From positions 62,001-126,000 of the forward strand of contig NZ_SJKA01000021.1 in the NCBI RefSeq assembly GCF_004331435.1: a DNA stretch of 64,000 nucleotides, written 5' to 3'. Made by a program: the position numbers and the translations under genes. This document shows positions 16,535 to 24,618 of this stretch, in pieces. How positions within the stretch are numbered: position 1 is the first letter of the stretch; every line of letters starts with the position of its first letter. The notes beneath the pieces are model-generated. The model made no database searches, had not been told where the DNA came from, and saw only the letters and a list, made by a program, of their open reading frames with translations. The DNA is from Kribbella sindirgiensis (GTDB taxonomy: Bacteria; Actinomycetota; Actinomycetes; Propionibacteriales; Kribbellaceae).

Positions 16535-17059
16535 TCAGTTGTTGTCGGGGCCGGCTTTGCGGACTTCTTCTACCTTGGTCATGGCTTCGCGGAGGTCGGC
16601 CAGCCAGGTTTCGCTGTGTTGGGCGACGAGTTTGACGCACCAGCCGAGGGCGTCGCTGCGGGAGCGGGCCACGCCGGCGTCGACGAGGGTGTCGAGGACC
16701 TGGCGTTCGGGCTGGCGGAGGCGGGTCATCACCGGTGCGGACAGTGAGGTGAACACGGTGCGGGTCTCGCCGCAGCGCAGACCCCAGGCGACCTTCCGGC
16801 GGGTGGCGTGCTCGAGTTCGCGGGCGATCTCGATCCGGCGCTCGCGGGTGTCCTCGCGGAACTGCTTGATCCGGCCGTCCTCGGCGGCGGAGCGCTCGGC
16901 GGCGCTCACGTCCTTGTTCTGCTCGGGTGCGGGGATCCGGCCGACGATCAGGATCTCGTCCCGGTCGATCTCCAGTTCGAGGTCGCCCTCGAACCAGTCG
17001 CCCGGCAACCGTCCGGTCAGCCAGCCCCGCACCTTCTCCTGCTCTGTCTGCGTACTCAT
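16535..17059 (-). CDS. Conserved actinobacterial protein with ribbon-helix-helix-like C-terminus
   Basis: 174 residues, no signal or membrane segment. The N-terminal half (about 1-95) is charged, with a WLTGRLPGDWFEGDLELEID beta region followed by a helix rich in Arg and Glu. The C-terminal part, ERQVLDTLVDAGVARSRSDALGWCVKLV (about 115-142), has the spacing of a ribbon-helix-helix DNA-binding unit ('L..LV.AG.A.SRS.AL.W'). The start codon directly abuts a perfect 16-bp palindrome, so autoregulation is plausible. Exact function not known to me. Confidence 0.6.
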   Translation of the reverse strand: MSTQTEQEKVRGWLTGRLPGDWFEGDLELEIDRDEILIVGRIPAPEQNKDVSAAERSAAEDGRIKQFREDTRERRIEIARELEHATRRKVAWGLRCGETRTVFTSLSAPVMTRLRQPERQVLDTLVDAGVARSRSDALGWCVKLVAQHSETWLADLREAMTKVEEVRKAGPDNN

Positions 17060-17074
17060 GTAATCATGATTACA
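17059..17074 (-). promoter_or_regulatory. Perfect 16-bp palindromic operator TGTAATCATGATTACA at the gene start
   Basis: AT-rich, perfectly symmetric, and its last base is the A of the ATG at 17059 (minus strand). There is no Shine-Dalgarno between it and the start, so the message may be leaderless, with the palindrome overlapping the -10 region. Confidence 0.65.
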
Positions 17075-17098
17075 CCCAAACGGGTCGAGCTCAAGCAG

Positions 17099-17806
17099 TC
17101 ACCAGTACTGCACCGTGTACGCCGCGTGCGCATCCCCGTCCGACAACGCGACATGCGATATGCCGATCCGCAGCATGCGCCCGGTCGCATCGTTCTTGTA
17201 TGTCGTGTACGTCGTCCCCGCCGCGCCCTCGGCCGAGACCCGCCGCCAGTGCGCTCCGCCCTTCGCGGCGATCGCGTGCAGTTGCTGCACTGCGCGAGGC
17301 GTCGCGTAGTACGCCGTCCACTTCGCGTCACCACGACCCCACGCGCGGACCAGATTGTCCGACCACTGCACCGGGCTCCACGCCTTCGGCTCGTTGACGA
17401 ACTCGGCGGTGTACGCCGCGTGCCAGCCGCTCGCCGACCGCAGGTCGACGTTCTGGACGCCGATCGTCAGGTTCCCGCCGCGAGCGTCGTCGTGGTACGT
17501 CACGTAGATCGTGCCGGCGGCGCCTTCGGTGGAGACGCGCCGCCAGTGGATCCCGCCGCGCGTCGTCTGTGCGTACAGGGTGCGTGCTGCCGCCGTGGAC
17601 GCGTAGCAGTTGGTCGCCGCGGTGTCGGCGCGACCCCACGCGCGGACGAGCCGGTCGGCGTACGTCACCGCCGAGATGTTCTTGGCGGACTGCAGCTGGC
17701 TGCAACTGGTGGCGGCTGCGTTGGCCGGCGCGGCGCCGGTGAGAAGGAGCGGTGCGGTGACTGCGAGTGCTGTCGTACTGCCTAGACCAATGATCCTGCG
17801 AATCAT
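17099..17806 (-). CDS. Secreted protein made of two copies of a ~90-residue domain
   Basis: 235 residues. GGGAGG lies 6 nt before the ATG at 17806 (an ATG directly before it is also possible). Signal peptide MIRRIIGLGSTTALAVTAPL, cleaved probably after ANA near residue 29. The mature part is a tandem duplication: copy 1 (about 45-140) and copy 2 (about 142-235) share LVRAWGR.D, then HWRRVS.EGAAGT.Y.TY..DA.G..L.IG...V and a final HAAYT. A single Cys pair occurs only in copy 1. I do not recognise the domain; it is not a catalytic motif known to me. It is monocistronic, just downstream of, but separate from, the GH4/kinase operon. Confidence 0.72.
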   Translation of the reverse strand: MIRRIIGLGSTTALAVTAPLLLTGAAPANAAATSCSQLQSAKNISAVTYADRLVRAWGRADTAATNCYASTAAARTLYAQTTRGGIHWRRVSTEGAAGTIYVTYHDDARGGNLTIGVQNVDLRSASGWHAAYTAEFVNEPKAWSPVQWSDNLVRAWGRGDAKWTAYYATPRAVQQLHAIAAKGGAHWRRVSAEGAAGTTYTTYKNDATGRMLRIGISHVALSDGDAHAAYTVQYW

Positions 17807-17899
17807 CATCGACCTCCCGAGTGGATGTGGTCCTACTGGTGGGACGCCGCACCGCACTCGGGAGTTTGCATCGGACTCCAATGAAACAGGTCTGCAATA

Positions 17900-18904
17900 T
17901 CAGGCAGCCGGTGGCGGCGCGAACGCGGCGCGTAACCGTTCCTGAGCGCTCGCTCCAGCGGCGGTGTGGTCAAGACCGAGCAGTGCCGCGCCGACCACCG
18001 GCGGTACGTCGACCACGCGCGGGATCGCTTTCGGGGCGACGTCGGCGAGCAGTTTCGTGACCCGGTCGAGAAGGACCGAGTGGCCTGCCGTCAGCACGCC
18101 GCCGCCGAGGACCACGGTGACCCGCTCGCCGAGCAGGTCGAGCCGACGCAACGCACTCAACGCCATCGCGACGATCTCCTCGGCCTGCTGCTGAATGATG
18201 CCCAGGGCAACGACGTCGCCGGCGGCCGCGACCTGGAACAGTACCGGCGCGGCCTCCAGTTGCCGCTCGGCCGGCAGCTCGCCGAAGTGGAACGCCTCGA
18301 TCACCGCCGTCAGCGACGGCATCCCGTAGTGCATCGGCAGTGCGGTGAGCAGTGCGGTGGCCGGACCGCGACCGTCGTCGGCCCGCGACGCCGACCAGAA
18401 CGCTTCCTCGGCCAGCTGCGCTCCACCGCCCCAGTCGCCAGTCAGTTTGCCCAGTGCAGTGAACCGTGCAGTCCGTCCGTCCGGCAGCATTCCGGAGCAG
18501 TTGATGCCCGCACCGCACACGACCGCGACACCACGCGGCTCGTCCACGCCGGACCGCAGTAGAGCGAAGGTGTCGTTGGTGACGTACACCGACTCGGCCC
18601 AGCCGCGGTCCTCGAAGGCAGCGGTCAGTTGCTCGACCTCGATGGGCAGGTCGGCGTTGGCCAGGCACGCCGAGATCTGCTGCACCAGAGGTACGTCGCC
18701 GACGTGTAACCCGGCTGCTGCCGCCGCAGCGCGGACCAGTGGCTCCAGTCCGTCCACAGCAGCCGCGGCGCCGATCCGCTGCGGTTCGAACCCGCCGCCA
18801 CGCGCCGTACCGAGTACTGTCCCGTCGGCCGCGACGAGAGCGACGTCGGTCTTGCTGTTGCCGGCGTCGAAGGCGAGAACACCGCCTGGGACTAGCGTGC
18901 CCAC
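17900..18904 (-). CDS. BadF/BadG/BcrA-type sugar kinase (N-acetylglucosamine kinase-like)
   Basis: 334 residues. ASKHA fold with phosphate-1 loop LAFDAGNSKTDVALVAADG (about 9-27), a second loop VAVVCGAGINCSG, and ADENOSINE-like segment VTVVLGGGVLTAGHS near 255. This family includes eukaryotic-type GlcNAc kinase and actinobacterial amino-sugar kinases. GTG start at 18904 overlaps the GH4 gene stop by 13 bp, so it is the last gene of the ROK operon. Since the sugar arrives by an ABC system unphosphorylated, this kinase could supply the 6-phosphate that GH4 6-phospho-glycosidases require (inference). Confidence 0.85.
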   Translation of the reverse strand: MGTLVPGGVLAFDAGNSKTDVALVAADGTVLGTARGGGFEPQRIGAAAAVDGLEPLVRAAAAAAGLHVGDVPLVQQISACLANADLPIEVEQLTAAFEDRGWAESVYVTNDTFALLRSGVDEPRGVAVVCGAGINCSGMLPDGRTARFTALGKLTGDWGGGAQLAEEAFWSASRADDGRGPATALLTALPMHYGMPSLTAVIEAFHFGELPAERQLEAAPVLFQVAAAGDVVALGIIQQQAEEIVAMALSALRRLDLLGERVTVVLGGGVLTAGHSVLLDRVTKLLADVAPKAIPRVVDVPPVVGAALLGLDHTAAGASAQERLRAAFAPPPAA

Positions 18905-20148
18905 GGGAGGTAGTCCTTGTTGTGCGCCAGCAGCTTGTCCGTCAGCTCTTGTGCGATGGAGATCTGCCCGACCAGTGGATGCGCCAGCAGAGCTTGGAAC
19001 ACCCGCTCGGATCCACCCTTCACGGCAGCCTCCAGCGCCAGGTCCTCGTACGCCGTCACGTGTGCGACCAGTCCGGCGTACAAGGGCTCCAGTGGGGACA
19101 CCGGCTCCGGTTTCGTGCCCTGTGCGTTCACCGTGGCCGGTACTTCAATGACGGCGTCATCGGGCAGGAACGGGAAGGTGCCGTTGTTGAGAGTGTTGAC
19201 GACCTGCACGTCGCCGGTGTCGTTCAGCAGAGAGGACGCGAGTGCGACGGCCGCCTCCGAGTAGTACGCGCCGCCGCGCTTCTCGAGCAGTGCGGGCTTC
19301 TCGTCGAGCTGCGGGTCGGCGTACATGTCCAGCAGCTCTTTCTCGAGTGCAGCGACCTCAGCGGCTCGGGACGGCTTTGTCAGCAGCTCCTGCACCACGG
19401 CGTCGTGTGCGTAGTAGTAGCGCAGGTAGTACGACGGGACGACGCCCAGTTGCCGCACCACGTCGGCCGGGAGATGCAGGTCGTCCGAGAGCTCGGACAG
19501 GTGGTCTGCCAGCAGCTGCGGCAGGACGTCTTCACCGTTGACGCGGACCGCGCGCTCCCAAGTGAGGTGGTTCAGTCCGACGTGGTCGAGCGACACCTCC
19601 TCCGGCGTCACCCCCAGCATCGCGGCGAACCGGCGCTGGAACCCGATGGCCACATTGCACAGCCCGACTGCCTTGTGCCCGTGGGACAGCAGGGCCCGTG
19701 TCACGATCCCGACCGGGTTGGTGAAGTCGATGATCCACGCGTCCGGGTTGGTACGCCGTACTCGCTCGGCAATGTCCAGCACGACAGGGACCGTCCGCAG
19801 CGCCTTCGCGAGACCGCCGGCACCTGTGGTCTCCTGGCCGACACAACCGCACTCCAGCGGCCACGTCTCGTCCTCGTTGCGCGCAGCCTGCCCGCCGACG
19901 CGCAGCTGCAGCAGTACGGCGTCCGCACCGTCGATCCCCGCGTCCAGGTCGGACGTGGTGATCACCCGGCCGGCATGCCCTTGTTTGGCGAAGATGCGCC
20001 GCGCCAGACCACCGACCAGCTCGAGCCGGTCGGCCACCGGGTCGACGAGCACCAGCTCCGACACCGGCAACGTGTCCCGCAACCGCGCGAACCCGTCGAC
20101 CAGCTCGGGCGTGTAGGTGGATCCACCACCAACGACTGTCAGCTTCAT
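18892..20148 (-). CDS. Family 4 glycosidase, 6-phospho-beta-glucosidase-like
   Basis: 418 residues. GH4 enzymes are NAD+- and Mn2+-dependent and cleave (phospho)glycosides by redox elimination. Seen here: the Rossmann start KLTVVGGGSTYTPELVDGF, the metal-binding Cys in VGLCNVAIGFQRR and His in VGLNHLTW, and the NPVGIVT segment. These match CelF/LicH-type 6-phospho-beta-glucosidases. In enterics such enzymes follow PTS transport; here the neighbours are an ABC importer and a sugar kinase. The start overlaps the preceding permease stop by 4 bp and the stop overlaps the kinase gene by 13 bp. Confidence 0.9.
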   Translation of the reverse strand: MKLTVVGGGSTYTPELVDGFARLRDTLPVSELVLVDPVADRLELVGGLARRIFAKQGHAGRVITTSDLDAGIDGADAVLLQLRVGGQAARNEDETWPLECGCVGQETTGAGGLAKALRTVPVVLDIAERVRRTNPDAWIIDFTNPVGIVTRALLSHGHKAVGLCNVAIGFQRRFAAMLGVTPEEVSLDHVGLNHLTWERAVRVNGEDVLPQLLADHLSELSDDLHLPADVVRQLGVVPSYYLRYYYAHDAVVQELLTKPSRAAEVAALEKELLDMYADPQLDEKPALLEKRGGAYYSEAAVALASSLLNDTGDVQVVNTLNNGTFPFLPDDAVIEVPATVNAQGTKPEPVSPLEPLYAGLVAHVTAYEDLALEAAVKGGSERVFQALLAHPLVGQISIAQELTDKLLAHNKDYLPWAR

Positions 20149-21029
20149 CCCTTGACTCCAGTCAATGTGACGCCTTCGATGAAGGCCTTTTGCGCGAAGA
20201 AGAACAAGATGATCACCGGTGCCATCACCAGCAGGGTCGCTGCCATGGTGAGGTTCCAGTTCGTGTGGTGTGCGCCCTTGAAGGACTCCAGACCGTAGCT
20301 GAGCGTCCAGGCGGCCGGGTTCTCGCTGGCGTAGATCTGTGGGCCGAAGTAGTCGTTCCAGCAGTAGAAGAACTGGAAGAGCGCTACTGCGGCAATAGCC
20401 GGCTTGGCCATCGGCAGCACGATCCGGACCAGGGCCTTGAACTCACCGCAGCCGTCCACCTTGGCGGCGTCGACGTAGTCCTTCGGAATCGTCAACAGGA
20501 ACTGCCGGAGCAGGAACACCGAGAACGCGTCGGTGAACGCCATCGGGATGATCAGCGGCCACAGCGTTCCGGACAGGTGCAGCTGCTTCGCCCAGAAGAG
20601 GTACATCGGCACGATCACCACCTGTGGCGGCAGCATCATCGTGGCGATGACCAGCATCAGTACTGCGTTCCGGCCACGGAACTTGAAGCGGGCTAGTGCG
20701 TAGGCGACTGGGATGCTCGACAACAACGTGAGCGCTGTCCCGAGTCCGGCGTACAGCAGGGTGTTCTTCCACCACGTGAGAAAGCCTGGTGTCTCCCAGA
20801 CGGTCCGTAGGTTCTCCCAGTGCCAGCTGTCCGGCCACAGGTCGCGGGTGAGCGCCTGCTGGTCGCTCATCAACGCAGTGAGGAAGATGAACACGAACGG
20901 CAGCACGAAGAACAGTGCGGCGGCGATAGCGAGTGAATGGACGCCGACCCAGTGCAGGAGGCGCGTACGGCGTGCTGTGCGGGCAGCCGGCGTCAGCGTG
21001 ACCGGAGTACTGATGGCGGTCGCCGTCAT
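20145..21029 (-). CDS. Sugar ABC transporter permease, MalG type
   Basis: 294 residues, six predicted membrane segments. The EAA motif is seen as YVDAAKVDGCGEFKALVRIVLP at about 190-211, with the typical ending FIEGVTLTGVKG. Start overlaps the upstream permease stop by 4 bp and the stop overlaps the GH4 start by 4 bp. It forms the channel with the 21026-21955 permease. Cytosolic N-terminus about 25 residues with a run of Arg/Thr. Confidence 0.9.
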   Translation of the reverse strand: MTATAISTPVTLTPAARTARRTRLLHWVGVHSLAIAAALFFVLPFVFIFLTALMSDQQALTRDLWPDSWHWENLRTVWETPGFLTWWKNTLLYAGLGTALTLLSSIPVAYALARFKFRGRNAVLMLVIATMMLPPQVVIVPMYLFWAKQLHLSGTLWPLIIPMAFTDAFSVFLLRQFLLTIPKDYVDAAKVDGCGEFKALVRIVLPMAKPAIAAVALFQFFYCWNDYFGPQIYASENPAAWTLSYGLESFKGAHHTNWNLTMAATLLVMAPVIILFFFAQKAFIEGVTLTGVKG

Positions 21030-21955
21030 GCGGCACTCCTTTCAGTCATGGAGCGCATCAGGAACCCGGTGAACACCATGGCCAGTGCGAACAGCACGAG
21101 GGCAATGACGGAGGCGCCGCCGGTGTCGAAGCGCTGGAAGCCCAGGTGATACACGAGTTGTGGCAACGTCAGCGTGGACTTCTCCGGGTACCCGGGCTCG
21201 AACTGCTGGCCCGCTCCGCCGATCACACCGCTCGCAACCTTCCCGGCGATGAGCGGCTGCGTGTAGTACTGCATCGTCTGGATGACACCGGTGACGACGG
21301 CGAACAGCACGATCGGCGAGATGTTCGGCAGCGTCACGAACCGGAACCGCTGCCACGCACCGGCTCCGTCCAATGACGCCGCCTCGTACTGCTCCTGCGG
21401 TACGTCGAGCAGTGACGCCATGAAAATCACCATCAGGTCGCCGATGCCCCACAACGCCAGCATGGTCAGCGCCGGCTTCGACCAGCTGGGGTCGTTGAAC
21501 CAGCCGGGCTGTGGGAGTCCGATGCTGCCGAGGATGTTGTTCACCGGACCTGTGCCTGGGTTGAGCAGGAACGCGAACGCCATCGTGGCCGCGACCGGAG
21601 GAGCCAGGTACGGCAGGTAGAACGCCGTACGGAAGAACCCGGCGCCGGTCTTCACTTTGGTGATCAGCAGGCCGATGCCGAGACCGAACAGCACCCGCAG
21701 CGTCACCATCACGACGACCAGCCACAGGGTGTTCCGCAACGCCGGCCAGAAGAACGGGTAGTCGGTGAAGACGTACTGCCAGTTCCTCAGGCCGGTCCAG
21801 GTCGGCGGCGTGAACCCGTCGTACTTCATGAAGCTGAAGTAGACGGTCGAGACCAACGGGTACAGGAAGAAGACGCTGACGCCGATCAGCCAAGGCGACA
21901 GGAACGCCAGCGTACGAGCGGTTTCGCGACGGTGTTTCTGCCGAAGCGTGGTCAT
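21026..21955 (-). CDS. Sugar ABC transporter permease, MalF/UgpA type
   Basis: 309 residues, six predicted membrane segments after a basic N-terminus (LRQKHRRETARTLAFLSPWLIG). The EAA loop is YEAASLDGAGAWQRFRFVTLP at about 217-237. ATG at 21955 overlaps the binding-protein stop by 4 bp (ATGA), so translation is coupled. The periplasmic loop before the last helix (QQFEPGYPEKSTLTLPQLVYHLGF) is typical of UgpA-like permeases. Confidence 0.9.
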   Translation of the reverse strand: MTTLRQKHRRETARTLAFLSPWLIGVSVFFLYPLVSTVYFSFMKYDGFTPPTWTGLRNWQYVFTDYPFFWPALRNTLWLVVVMVTLRVLFGLGIGLLITKVKTGAGFFRTAFYLPYLAPPVAATMAFAFLLNPGTGPVNNILGSIGLPQPGWFNDPSWSKPALTMLALWGIGDLMVIFMASLLDVPQEQYEAASLDGAGAWQRFRFVTLPNISPIVLFAVVTGVIQTMQYYTQPLIAGKVASGVIGGAGQQFEPGYPEKSTLTLPQLVYHLGFQRFDTGGASVIALVLFALAMVFTGFLMRSMTERSAA

Positions 21956-23274
21956 TTCGCCTGGACCAGATCCTTGTCGATCTGCTCGTCGGTCTTCGCC
22001 AGACCGGCGGCCAGATCGGTGACCTTGCCGGCCTCGTGCGCGTAGCCGAAGTCCTGCAGCGTGAGCTGGTAGGCGCCGCCGTTGGGACTGGCCGGAGTGG
22101 TGCTGCTCTTCGAGTGCTGCGCGATGCCGATGAAGGGCTTGAGGTCCGCGGTGAGCTTCGGGGACTTGAGTGCGTCCAGCGTCGACGGGACGTTGTGGAT
22201 CGCGTTCGCGAAGCTGACCACGGCGTCGGTGTCGGTGGTCATGAACTTCACCAGTTCCCAGGCCGCGTTCTGCTTCTGGCTGGTGCCGGCGATCCCGATC
22301 ACCGTGCCGGACAGGTAGCCCTTGCCGTAGCTGTCGGCCTGGTCGTCCGGCACCGGGAACGGCGCGACGCCGATGTCGAACTTCACCCCGGCCTCGCGTG
22401 CCATGCCGAGCCGCCACTCGCCGTCCATCGTCATCGCGACCTGGCCGGTGTGGAACGGGTTCTTCGCGCCGAACTCGTCACCGAACGTCGCGCGGTACTT
22501 CTCCAGCTTCGCGAATCCGCCGAGCTGCCCGACCAGGCTCTTCTGCCACTTCAGCATGCTCGCGAAGGCCGGGTCCTTGGCCAGGTTGGACTTGCCGTCG
22601 GGGGTGAAGTACGTCGGGTTCCAGAGTGCGGCGAAGTGCGTGGTGGTCGACTCGTAGCCGTGGAAGTTCGGCATGAAGCCGAGTTGGCTGTAGCTGTCGC
22701 CCTTGACCTTGGTGAGGTTCTTGGCGACCGCGTCGAACTCGGACAACGTTTTCGGCGGGGCGGCGATCCCGGCGGCCTTGAAGGCGGTCTTGTTGTAGTA
22801 CAGGCCGTACGCGTCGTTCAGCAGCGGCAAAGTGCAGCGTTTTCCTTGGAACTGCGTGTAGTCCTGCAGCGGCTTCGGGAACGTCTTGTCCAGGTCGATG
22901 CCGGACTTGTCCAGGAACGGTTTCAGGTCGCTGAAAACGTTCGACGCGCAGAACGTTCCGACGTTGTCGGTGGTGAACGAGGACACCACGTCCGGTGCGT
23001 TCGCCCCGCCGGCCCGCAACGCCTGCTTGATCTTGTCGTCGTTGATGTTGCCAACGACCTTCACGTGGATGTTCGGATGCTTCGCCTCGAACGCCTTCAC
23101 TTCTCCGTCGATGGCGGCCGCCTCGCTGGGGGCGCTCCATCCGTGCCAGAAGGTGAGGTTCACGTCCTTCGTGGCATCGTCGTCGGCCTGCGGTGTGCTC
23201 GAAGTTCCGGTGCAGGCCGTCGCCAGCAAGGCGACTGCGGCGGTGCCGATGACGGCACGGGTGAAGCTACGCAT
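21952..23274 (-). CDS. Extracellular sugar-binding lipoprotein
   Basis: 440 residues, ordinary length for family 1 solute-binding proteins. ATG at 23274 has a good SD (AGGAG, about 5 nt). Signal peptide RSFTRAVIGTAAVALLATAC with lipobox ATAC (Cys21). NLTFWHGWS near residue 40 and the WELVKFMTTD segment near 350 are typical of the UgpB/MalE-like group. It lies 11 bp after the ROK regulator in the same operon. The natural substrate is probably a beta-linked oligosaccharide, judged only from the GH4 enzyme downstream. Confidence 0.9.
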   Translation of the reverse strand: MRSFTRAVIGTAAVALLATACTGTSSTPQADDDATKDVNLTFWHGWSAPSEAAAIDGEVKAFEAKHPNIHVKVVGNINDDKIKQALRAGGANAPDVVSSFTTDNVGTFCASNVFSDLKPFLDKSGIDLDKTFPKPLQDYTQFQGKRCTLPLLNDAYGLYYNKTAFKAAGIAAPPKTLSEFDAVAKNLTKVKGDSYSQLGFMPNFHGYESTTTHFAALWNPTYFTPDGKSNLAKDPAFASMLKWQKSLVGQLGGFAKLEKYRATFGDEFGAKNPFHTGQVAMTMDGEWRLGMAREAGVKFDIGVAPFPVPDDQADSYGKGYLSGTVIGIAGTSQKQNAAWELVKFMTTDTDAVVSFANAIHNVPSTLDALKSPKLTADLKPFIGIAQHSKSSTTPASPNGGAYQLTLQDFGYAHEAGKVTDLAAGLAKTDEQIDKDLVQAK

Positions 23275-23285
23275 CCATTCTCCTA

Positions 23286-24473
23286 CTAGGTAATTGGTGG
23301 ACCCGCCGTGTCGAAGACCTCGTCGCGGGTGGTGCTCAGGGCGGACTGCAGTGCTCCGGAGAGCACGGGGTCGGTGCTGATCGCGGTCATCAACAGCTGC
23401 GGCCGCGGTACGGCGAGATCGGCGAGCTCGTCCTGGACCAGGCCCCGCAGGCGTTCGCCGCCCGCGGTGATCACGCCGCCGGCCAGCACGATCAGCTCCG
23501 GGTCGACGACCGCGACGATCGCGGCCAGACCGACCGCGAGCCGGTGCGCGAACTCGTTCAGTACGGCGTCGCCCGCGCCCTCGGTCTGGAGTGCGATCGT
23601 GATCGCGGCTTCCGGCGTACGGGCCTTCAGGCCGTGCTCGCGGGCGAGCTCCAGGACCGGTTCGCCGCCGGCGAGTTCCTGGAAACCGCCGGCGTTGTTG
23701 CGGCCGACGTTGCGGACCAGCGGCGTACCCGGAAGCGGCAGGAACGCCACCTCGCCGGCGCCGCCGGTCGCGCCGCGGTGCAGGCGGCCGTTGATGACGA
23801 TCGCGGCGCCGATGCCTTCCTCGCCCCAGAGCAGCACGAAGTTGTCGTGCTCCTGGGCGTGGCCGACCCGCTGCTCCGCGATCGCGGCCAGGTTGACGTC
23901 GTTCTCGACCTCGAGCGGTACGGCGATCGCCGCGGCCAGCTCCTCGAGCAGGTGCGGGGCGTGCCACCCGGGCAGGTGGGTCGCGTACCGCAGCCGGCCG
24001 GTCGTCGGGTCGAAACCGCCAGGCGTGCCGATCGAGACCCGGTGCAGGCTCTCACGGCTCAGGCCCGCCTCGCCGGCCGCGCCCTCGATCGCCTTGACGA
24101 CACGGTCGACCGTGCCCTTGGCGCTGCGGCCCGGGGTGGCCAGCTCGTAGTGGCCGACCACCTTGCCGGTCAGGTCCGCGACCGCGGCCCGGATCCGGGC
24201 CGGCGTGACGTCCAGCCCGCCGACGTACGCGATGCCGCCGTTGATCTCGTACAGCTGCGCGTTCGGGCCTGGACGGCCGGCGGTGGTACCGCTCGGGCGG
24301 ACCAGCCGGGCCGCCTCCAGCCGCGCGAGCAGCTGGGACGCGGTCGGCTTGGACAGCCCGGTCAGGTTGCCCAGCGTGGTGCGGGAGAGCGGTCCCTGGC
24401 TGAGCAGCAGGTCCAGGGCGGCGCGGTCGTTCATCGCGCGCAGCAGGCGCGGCGTTCCGGGTGTTGTTGCCAT
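23286..24473 (-). CDS. ROK-family transcriptional repressor
   Basis: 395 residues. An N-terminal winged helix (LSRTTLGNLTGLSKPTASQLLARLE, about 28-52) is joined to a ROK sugar-binding domain with GGLDVTPARIRAAVADLTG, an EEGIGAAIVINGRLHRGATGGAGEVAFLP segment, and LIVLAGGVITAGG. The Cys-rich zinc motif CxCGxxGC usual in ROK proteins is absent; the position reads GRNNAGGFQELAGG. It is the first gene of the minus-strand sugar operon and probably controls it through the TAGGAAAGTTTCCTA operator upstream, with the imported sugar or its phosphate as inducer. Confidence 0.9.
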   Translation of the reverse strand: MATTPGTPRLLRAMNDRAALDLLLSQGPLSRTTLGNLTGLSKPTASQLLARLEAARLVRPSGTTAGRPGPNAQLYEINGGIAYVGGLDVTPARIRAAVADLTGKVVGHYELATPGRSAKGTVDRVVKAIEGAAGEAGLSRESLHRVSIGTPGGFDPTTGRLRYATHLPGWHAPHLLEELAAAIAVPLEVENDVNLAAIAEQRVGHAQEHDNFVLLWGEEGIGAAIVINGRLHRGATGGAGEVAFLPLPGTPLVRNVGRNNAGGFQELAGGEPVLELAREHGLKARTPEAAITIALQTEGAGDAVLNEFAHRLAVGLAAIVAVVDPELIVLAGGVITAGGERLRGLVQDELADLAVPRPQLLMTAISTDPVLSGALQSALSTTRDEVFDTAGPPIT

Positions 24474-24534
24474 GAGCCAACCCTGCCTCCCTTCGCCGCC
24501 CGCGGGTACTCGCCGCGCTGATCACACGAACTGT

Positions 24535-24549
24535 TAGGAAAGTTTCCTA
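24535..24549. promoter_or_regulatory. ROK-type operator TAGGAAAGTTTCCTA
   Basis: A perfect 15-bp palindrome in the 145-bp divergent region between the ROK gene and the ABC exporter, 61 bp upstream of the ROK start. The AGGAAA/TTTCCT arms with flanking TTAA resemble operators reported for actinobacterial ROK regulators. Confidence 0.7.
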
Positions 24550-24598
24550 TTAACGCGAGACCGTACGGCGGACTTCCACGGGTGTCAATCCGTTGCCG

Positions 24599-24617
24599 TG
24601 AGTTAGGGTTGCCTAAC
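24599..24617. promoter_or_regulatory. Candidate DmdR/IdeR iron box over the exporter start
   Basis: TGAGTTAGGGTTGCCTAAC matches about 13-14 of 19 positions of the actinobacterial iron box TTAGGTTAGGCTAACCTAA, and contains the perfect arms AGTTAGG/CCTAACT. It ends 1 bp before the ATG at 24619. TAGGGT (24604-24609) inside it could be the -10 of a leaderless transcript. Confidence 0.45.
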
Positions 24618-24618
24618 T

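Noticed and set aside
21952..23967. A 671-residue version of the sugar-binding protein extending upstream
   Set aside because: The first 231 residues are Arg/Gly/Ala-rich noise antisense-like to ROK coding. The lipoprotein signal and SD at 23274 define the real start.
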